DNA of 63,675 nucleotides. Source: Lachnospiraceae bacterium UBA1759 (lineage in GTDB: Bacteria > Bacillota > Clostridia > Lachnospirales > Lachnospiraceae). Location of the stretch: assembly GCA_002315555.1 (NCBI GenBank), contig DCHF01000041.1, positions 1 through 63,675 of the forward strand, written 5' to 3'. The position numbers were made by a program, and so were the translations under genes. Position 1 is the first letter of the stretch, and every line of letters begins with the position of its first letter. Shown one piece after another: positions 59,654 to 63,675 of this stretch. Under the pieces are notes generated by a model. That model was not told the DNA's origin. It did no database searches and worked only from the letters and a program-made list of their open reading frames with translations.

Positions 59654-60586
59654 TCAGGCCTTATATGCCATCTCCATCAGTTTGGTCAGATTCTTCGCAC
59701 AGTCCATTCCGCAGCCCGGAAGAATGTTCCCGGTGACGAACTGGACGACAGGAGAGGGAGACGCTTCCTCGAACGGAACGGTCTCGGGTGCCTGACCGCG
59801 CAGGGTCTTGGTAACGGTATCGCCCTGGTAAACGATGGTACCGTTCGTACCGCCGATCTCCATTTCCATCGGATAGCCGACGGTATCGAAACCGGTCTCG
59901 TTTACGGCAATGGCGCCGTTCTTATAACGCATGACGGTGACTGCATTGTCCTCAAGATCATCCACATTCAGCGGGTTCCGGTCAAAGATCGTGAAGGTGG
60001 ATACCGCATCCTCAGGAAGTCCGAGGATCCAGTCCAGAAGGTACATGCCGTGTGCACCGAGGTCGATCATGGCACCGCCGCCGCATTCATCCTTATGGAA
60101 GAAATGCTCGGGGAGCCAGCGGCCGGTGGAGCCGTCGTGGCAGTTACGGAAACGGTAATAGTTGATCTGTCCGATCTCACCGCTGTCGATGATCTTCTTC
60201 ACGGTCTTCGGTGCCGGACGGTACTTCTGAACCAGGGAAATGACGAAATTCACTCCGGCCTTTTCAACCGTTTTTTCGATGGTTTCGCATTCCGCCGTCG
60301 TCATCGCCAGTACCTTTTCGGTGAAGACATGCTTTCCGGCTTCGCAGCACGCGACGATATCGTCCGTGTGGCGGTCGGTGGAAGAGCAGACGATGACGCC
60401 TTCCGCATCACTTGCAAGAAGGGCTTCGCGGCTGTCAAAGACCACAGTCTCGTGATCCTTTACAAAATCCGCGATCTTTTCGGGATCCGGATCCCAGATG
60501 CCCACGATTTCCGCACCTGCGTTCTTTGCTTCGTTAAAATATCCGGGTGCATGGACGTGCCACACACCGAGCAGAGCTACTTTCAT
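59654..60586 (-). CDS. Gfo/Idh/MocA-family oxidoreductase
   Basis: 310 residues on the minus strand, last gene of a three-gene run. The N-terminal Rossmann fold is VALLGVWHVHAPGYF (unusual for the GxGxxG motif), followed by CSSTDRHTDDIVACCEAGKHVF and TEKVLAMT, where the usual EKP is EKV. The C-terminal half has the GAHGMYLLDW histidine and an open-sheet fold. NAD(P)-dependent oxidation or reduction of a sugar or cyclitol is the family role; the substrate is unknown. AAAGGCGG precedes the ATG; 18 bases from the next gene. Confidence 0.88.
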   Translation of the reverse strand: MKVALLGVWHVHAPGYFNEAKNAGAEIVGIWDPDPEKIADFVKDHETVVFDSREALLASDAEGVIVCSSTDRHTDDIVACCEAGKHVFTEKVLAMTTAECETIEKTVEKAGVNFVISLVQKYRPAPKTVKKIIDSGEIGQINYYRFRNCHDGSTGRWLPEHFFHKDECGGGAMIDLGAHGMYLLDWILGLPEDAVSTFTIFDRNPLNVDDLEDNAVTVMRYKNGAIAVNETGFDTVGYPMEMEIGGTNGTIVYQGDTVTKTLRGQAPETVPFEEASPSPVVQFVTGNILPGCGMDCAKNLTKLMEMAYKA

Positions 60587-60604
60587 GTCGGCCGCCTTTC
60601 AGTA

Positions 60605-61690
60605 TCAGTCAAAGTATACCGGCTGTCCGGTCTTGGAAGAGGTATAGATGGCTTCCAGGATCTGGGAAACGACACAAGCCTGTTCCGGCTTCGTGATGAC
60701 ATCGGTATCATCAACGATGGCCTTGATCCAGTTGTAAGCTTCCGTCTGTGCCGGAGATGCGGTTGCGCCGGAGTAGAACGCAACGCCGCCTGCGGACAGA
60801 TCGACTTCCGTGGTGACCTGACGGTTCAGTTCGACCTTGTTGATGACAAGCTTGTCCGCAAGGATGGACAGACCGCCCTTGGAACCGCAGAGACGTACGG
60901 AACCTTCCGGCATCGGAGCTTCGGTATTTAAGGCCCAGCTGGTCTCAAGCAGCAGGGAAGCGCCGTTCTTCATGACGACCATTGCCTGCGCGGATTCTTC
61001 CAGCGGCGTGGTGGAGACACCGGCGTCGCCCCAGATGTTGGCAGCTTCCGGATGCTCGAGCTTCTTATGGGTCTTACCGACGACCATCTTCGGCTCATAG
61101 TTGTCCATAAGGTACAGGGTCAGGTCCAGAGAGTGGGTCAGGATATCGATGATCGGGCCGCCTCCCTGTTCTTCTTCATTGAGGAATACGCCCCAGTTCG
61201 GGGTGCCGCGGCGACGGATCGCATAGGTATTGACATAGTAGATGTCGCCTAAATTACCCTGTTCGATGTATTCCTTCGCATACTGCGCGGAGGCTTTCTG
61301 ACGGTGCTGGTAGCCGATCGTCAGCTTCTTGCCGGTTTCTTTTGCGGCTTCGACCATGCGCATTGCATCAGCGGCGGTCTTTGCCATCGGCTTTTCGCAC
61401 ATAACGTGCTTGCCTGCGTGCAGGGCGTCGATCGTGCACTCCGCATGCTCTCTGTTCGGAGTCAGTACATGTACGACTTCGATTTCCGGATCCTTTAAAA
61501 GCTCCTTGTAATCCGTATAGACCTTTGCGTCCGGCGTACCGTATTCTTCCCTGGCTTTGATCGCGCGTTCCTCGATCAGGTCACAGAAAGCGACCATCTG
61601 TACGTTCGGTACATTCTTTAAACTCGGCATGTGCTTTCCGTTTGCAATGCCACCGCAGCCGATGATGCCGACTTTAACGATTCTGTCCAT
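60605..61690 (-). CDS. Gfo/Idh/MocA-family oxidoreductase
   Basis: 361 residues. The Rossmann motif is VGIIGCGGIANGKHMPSL, with the full EKP motif in KHVMCEKPMAKTA. The C-terminal fold has the conserved ILTHSLDLTLYLMDN histidine. It carries an intact NAD(P)-binding glycine motif, unlike its neighbour. AAAGGAGG precedes the ATG and follows a terminator-like hairpin, so the start is well supported. The two dehydrogenases probably act on one sugar-type substrate, perhaps together as a two-step oxidation, an inference from adjacency. Confidence 0.92.
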   Translation of the reverse strand: MDRIVKVGIIGCGGIANGKHMPSLKNVPNVQMVAFCDLIEERAIKAREEYGTPDAKVYTDYKELLKDPEIEVVHVLTPNREHAECTIDALHAGKHVMCEKPMAKTAADAMRMVEAAKETGKKLTIGYQHRQKASAQYAKEYIEQGNLGDIYYVNTYAIRRRGTPNWGVFLNEEEQGGGPIIDILTHSLDLTLYLMDNYEPKMVVGKTHKKLEHPEAANIWGDAGVSTTPLEESAQAMVVMKNGASLLLETSWALNTEAPMPEGSVRLCGSKGGLSILADKLVINKVELNRQVTTEVDLSAGGVAFYSGATASPAQTEAYNWIKAIVDDTDVITKPEQACVVSQILEAIYTSSKTGQPVYFD

Positions 61691-61705
61691 TTATATTCCT
61701 CCTTT

Positions 61706-61738
61706 AAAAAAGACCTGCTGAAAATGGGACAGCAGGTC
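61706..61738 (-). terminator. Terminator-like hairpin between mgsA-like and Gfo/Idh genes
   Basis: On the minus strand GACCTGCTG (61738-61730) pairs with CAGCAGGTC (61720-61712) and is followed by TTTTTT (61711-61706) and immediately by the SD of the next gene. Confidence 0.75.
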
Positions 61739-61751
61739 ATTAAGTACGATT

Positions 61752-62156
61752 TTAACGATGCATGGATTCGCGCCAATCCAGGTCGCCGCGGTCCAGGCAC
61801 AGAACGAGACACTCTGCGGTGGGCAGGTTCGTTGCAACCGGAACCGAGCAGAGATCACAGAGGCGAACCAGAGAATTGTGGTCCGCAATGTCATGGAAGG
61901 TGTCCAGGCTGACACGCTCGAAGGAGATCAGAAGATCGATCTCATCATTCATGATCGCCGTTTCAAGCTGCTTGTCACCGCCGAGTCCGCCGGCCAGAAG
62001 CTCGGAAACATTCAGCCCCGTAACAAGACGAATGTGCTGAGCGGTTGCCTGTGTGGCAATGAGTTTGTAGCGCTCCAGAATATTTTTATATGCGATGCAG
62101 AAGTTCTCAAGAAGAACTTTCTTTTCGTTATCCGCATGTAACCCGATAGTCATCAT
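61752..62156 (-). CDS. mgsA: Methylglyoxal synthase-like protein
   Basis: 134 residues from the ATG at 62156, chosen because GAGG lies 9 bases upstream and MgsA proteins begin near here; an ATG at 62189 would add 11 residues. It follows the MGS pattern: LHADN near the start, the ATQATAQ phosphate-loop region (normally ATGTTG), GGLGGDKQ (catalytic Asp in GGDQQ), an FHDIADH stretch for HDPD, and VPVATN. MGS turns dihydroxyacetone phosphate into methylglyoxal. Differences in the phosphate loop make the call less sure than for standard members. First gene of the minus-strand run. Confidence 0.75.
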   Translation of the reverse strand: MMTIGLHADNEKKVLLENFCIAYKNILERYKLIATQATAQHIRLVTGLNVSELLAGGLGGDKQLETAIMNDEIDLLISFERVSLDTFHDIADHNSLVRLCDLCSVPVATNLPTAECLVLCLDRGDLDWRESMHR

Positions 62157-62202
62157 GGAAGACGGCCTCACTTTCTTGATTGAAGACATATACCCCCGTA
62201 CC

Positions 62203-62219
62203 GAATAAGACGCTTATTC
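62203..62219. promoter_or_regulatory. Palindrome at the mgsA transcription start (operator candidate)
   Basis: GAATAAG (62203-62209), ACG, CTTATTC (62213-62219), a perfect 7-3-7 inverted repeat covering the predicted start point of the minus-strand mgsA promoter. Confidence 0.5.
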
Positions 62220-62225
62220 CGTTAA

Positions 62226-62254
62226 AGTATAAACTATCCATACAGATAAAGCAA
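62226..62254 (-). promoter_or_regulatory. Predicted mgsA operon promoter
   Basis: On the minus strand TTGCTT (62254-62249), 17-base spacer, TATACT (62231-62226). A T-rich run upstream (around 62255-62272) could act as an UP element. Confidence 0.75.
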
Positions 62255-62320
62255 TAAATAAAAAAAAATGCAATGTAGAAAATACAGGTGCGAATTTTGT
62301 GAAAAATCACAGTAGAGGCG

Positions 62321-63675
62321 TCAGACCATCGTTTCCCAGATCGTATACTGTTCCTCCAGCTTCTCCGCTGTTTCCTGGCGGAGTGCAAGCAGTTCGTTCA
62401 GTTTCGCGGAATTTGTCGCGATGTCCGGGTCTTCAAGCCGGGTATCGATGGAGGCGATCTTTTCCTCCAGTGACTGGATCAGATCCTCGACCTTTTTCAG
62501 GTCGTTTTCCGCCTTTCGTTTTCGGGCCTGTTCCTCCTTTTGCTTTTTCCAGTCCGCGGAGCCTGCGGAAGCGGTCTCGGTCGATACTGCGCGGGTCTCG
62601 TCATGACGCTCATGGAAGAGATCCTTCTTTTCCATGTAGTAATCGTAGTTGCCGATGTAGTTCAGGAAGGAATTATGGTAAAGCTCCAGAATGCGGGTCG
62701 CGGTCTCATTGATGAAATAACGGTCGTGGGAAACACAGATGATGGTTCCTTCATAGGAATTCAGCGCGTTTTCCAGGATCTCCTTTGAAGTCATGTCCAG
62801 ATGGTTGGTGGGCTCGTCGAGGATGAGGACGTTGGCATCGGAAAGCATGAGCTTGGCGAGCGATACGCGGCCCTTTTCGCCGCCGGACAGATCGCCGATC
62901 AGCTTGTAGACATCGTCCCCGGTGAACAGGAAGGCCGCAAGGAAATTGCGGATCTGCGTATTGTTCATCGTCGGATATTCATCCTGGATCTCGTCAAAAA
63001 CACTCTTTTCATTGTGGAGGACCTGATGCTCCTGGTCGTAGTACCCGATGTATACATTGGTTCCGTAGACGATCTCGCCGAAGTCCGGGGAATCCAGACC
63101 GTTGATCATTTTAAGAAGTGTGGTCTTTCCGGTGCCGTTGTCGCCGATGATCATGACGCGCTCGCCGCGCTTGATCTCCACATTGGCGCGGTCAAACAGC
63201 ACACGGTCGCCGAACCCCTTTTTCAGTTCGCGGATGGAGAGGATATCGTTTCCGGGCATGACGTTCGGTGTCAGACGGAGCCGCATGGAATCGTTCTCTT
63301 CCGTGGGCTTTTCCAGACGGTCCATGTGAGAGAGCAGCTTTTCGCGGCTCTTTGCTTTTACGAAATACGCTTCGGTATTGTAGCTCTTAAAGCGCTCGAT
63401 GATCTCTTCCTGCCGATGGATCTCGCGCTGCTGTTTTTCATATTCGCGGATACGCGCCTCCCACACGGCCTTCTTCTTCACGGTGAAATCCGAATAGTTG
63501 CCGGTGTAGGTGAAGGCTTCGCCCTTCACGAGGTCGATGACCTTTGTGACGATGCGGTCCATAAAATAACGGTCATGCGAGATGATGAAGACCGCACCGG
63601 GATAATTCAGAAGATAGGTCTCCAGCCATGTCGTTGCGTGGATGTCCAGGTGGTTGGTGGGCTCATCGAGGAGCA
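62321..63675 (-). CDS. ABC-F family ATPase, partial (5' end outside window)
   Basis: The minus-strand frame stays open to the window end, so the ATG at 63562 is internal; about 451 residues are seen. At the edge is the end of the first ABC cassette (LLDEPTNHLDIHATTWLETY, then HDRYF). A helical linker (about 60 residues, Arg/Glu-rich) and a full second cassette follow, with Walker A GDNGTGKTTLL, signature LSGGEKGRVSLAKLM and Walker B VLILDEPTNHLD. A C-terminal coiled coil comes last. No membrane segments, so it is an ABC-F translation factor rather than a transporter. Closest in layout to YdiF/Uup types; the substrate cannot be told. Confidence 0.9.
   Translation of the reverse strand, partial: LLDEPTNHLDIHATTWLETYLLNYPGAVFIISHDRYFMDRIVTKVIDLVKGEAFTYTGNYSDFTVKKKAVWEARIREYEKQQREIHRQEEIIERFKSYNTEAYFVKAKSREKLLSHMDRLEKPTEENDSMRLRLTPNVMPGNDILSIRELKKGFGDRVLFDRANVEIKRGERVMIIGDNGTGKTTLLKMINGLDSPDFGEIVYGTNVYIGYYDQEHQVLHNEKSVFDEIQDEYPTMNNTQIRNFLAAFLFTGDDVYKLIGDLSGGEKGRVSLAKLMLSDANVLILDEPTNHLDMTSKEILENALNSYEGTIICVSHDRYFINETATRILELYHNSFLNYIGNYDYYMEKKDLFHERHDETRAVSTETASAGSADWKKQKEEQARKRKAENDLKKVEDLIQSLEEKIASIDTRLEDPDIATNSAKLNELLALRQETAEKLEEQYTIWETMV

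Noticed and set aside
62157..62189. Longer start for the mgsA-like gene at 62189
   Set aside because: The GGGGG before it is too close to the ATG, and the family alignment favours the inner start; the choice is not certain.
1..63675. CRISPR arrays, tRNA or rRNA genes, prophage genes
   Set aside because: No regularly spaced repeats, cloverleaf structures, rRNA blocks or phage genes were seen on either strand.

Overview
The window looks like chromosomal DNA from a low-to-mid-GC Gram-positive bacterium of the class Clostridia, most likely family Lachnospiraceae. The reasons are the SD-rich, tightly packed operons, the Clostridia/Lachnospiraceae families DUF5716/DUF5717, DUF4364 and SepF, the gene orders (HlyD-like–yggS–sepF–lspA–rlu; DUF512–der–plsY; rpmE–DUF1385–prmC–prfA), and a Firmicute-type 6S RNA. 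I see no integrase, transposase, CRISPR array, tRNA or rRNA. No stretch longer than 300 bases lacks a gene or RNA. Nearly all genes are on the + strand; only a CYTH gene and the right-hand block (59654 to the end) are on the - strand.

Layout. 1-3559: the tail of a DUF5717 protein, a DUF5716 protein that reads like a degenerate Hsp70, and a helical-repeat protein. 3601-8588: valS, then an XpaC-like/TelA pair. 8640-13401: rplS with its own promoter and terminator, a LepB-family signal peptidase whose catalytic Lys is Arg, murF, miaA and a YnbB-type PLP lyase. 13415-22726: an oligopeptide ABC transporter (oppDFBCA) behind a helically phased operator array and a leader terminator, followed by two signal-less cell-wall-peptide hydrolases (an SH3/NlpC-P60/class A serine hydrolase fusion and a transglutaminase-fold protein). 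I read this as a possible murein-peptide uptake and digestion system.

22816-35242 is a cell-envelope and division run: radC, mreC, mreD, pbp2, a MinD lacking the membrane helix, rodA, a lipoprotein D,D-carboxypeptidase, an HlyD-like protein, yggS, sepF, lspA and an RluD-type pseudouridine synthase. 35239-41973: 6S RNA, leuS, a lipid kinase, rpoD, queH (whose first codons contain a terminator-like hairpin) and alr. 42073-45455: a solitary 1087-aa DUF5107/TPR protein. 45484-53897: rpsT, a DUF512 radical-SAM-like protein, der, plsY, and the MoxR–DUF58–transglutaminase trio.

53914-63675: CYTH (-), a DUF2961/GH172-like protein, DUF4364, rpmE, DUF1385, prmC, prfA, then on the - strand a methylglyoxal-synthase-like gene with two Gfo/Idh/MocA oxidoreductases, and an ABC-F ATPase cut by the window edge. 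Functions are assigned from motifs and remembered families; no database search was run.
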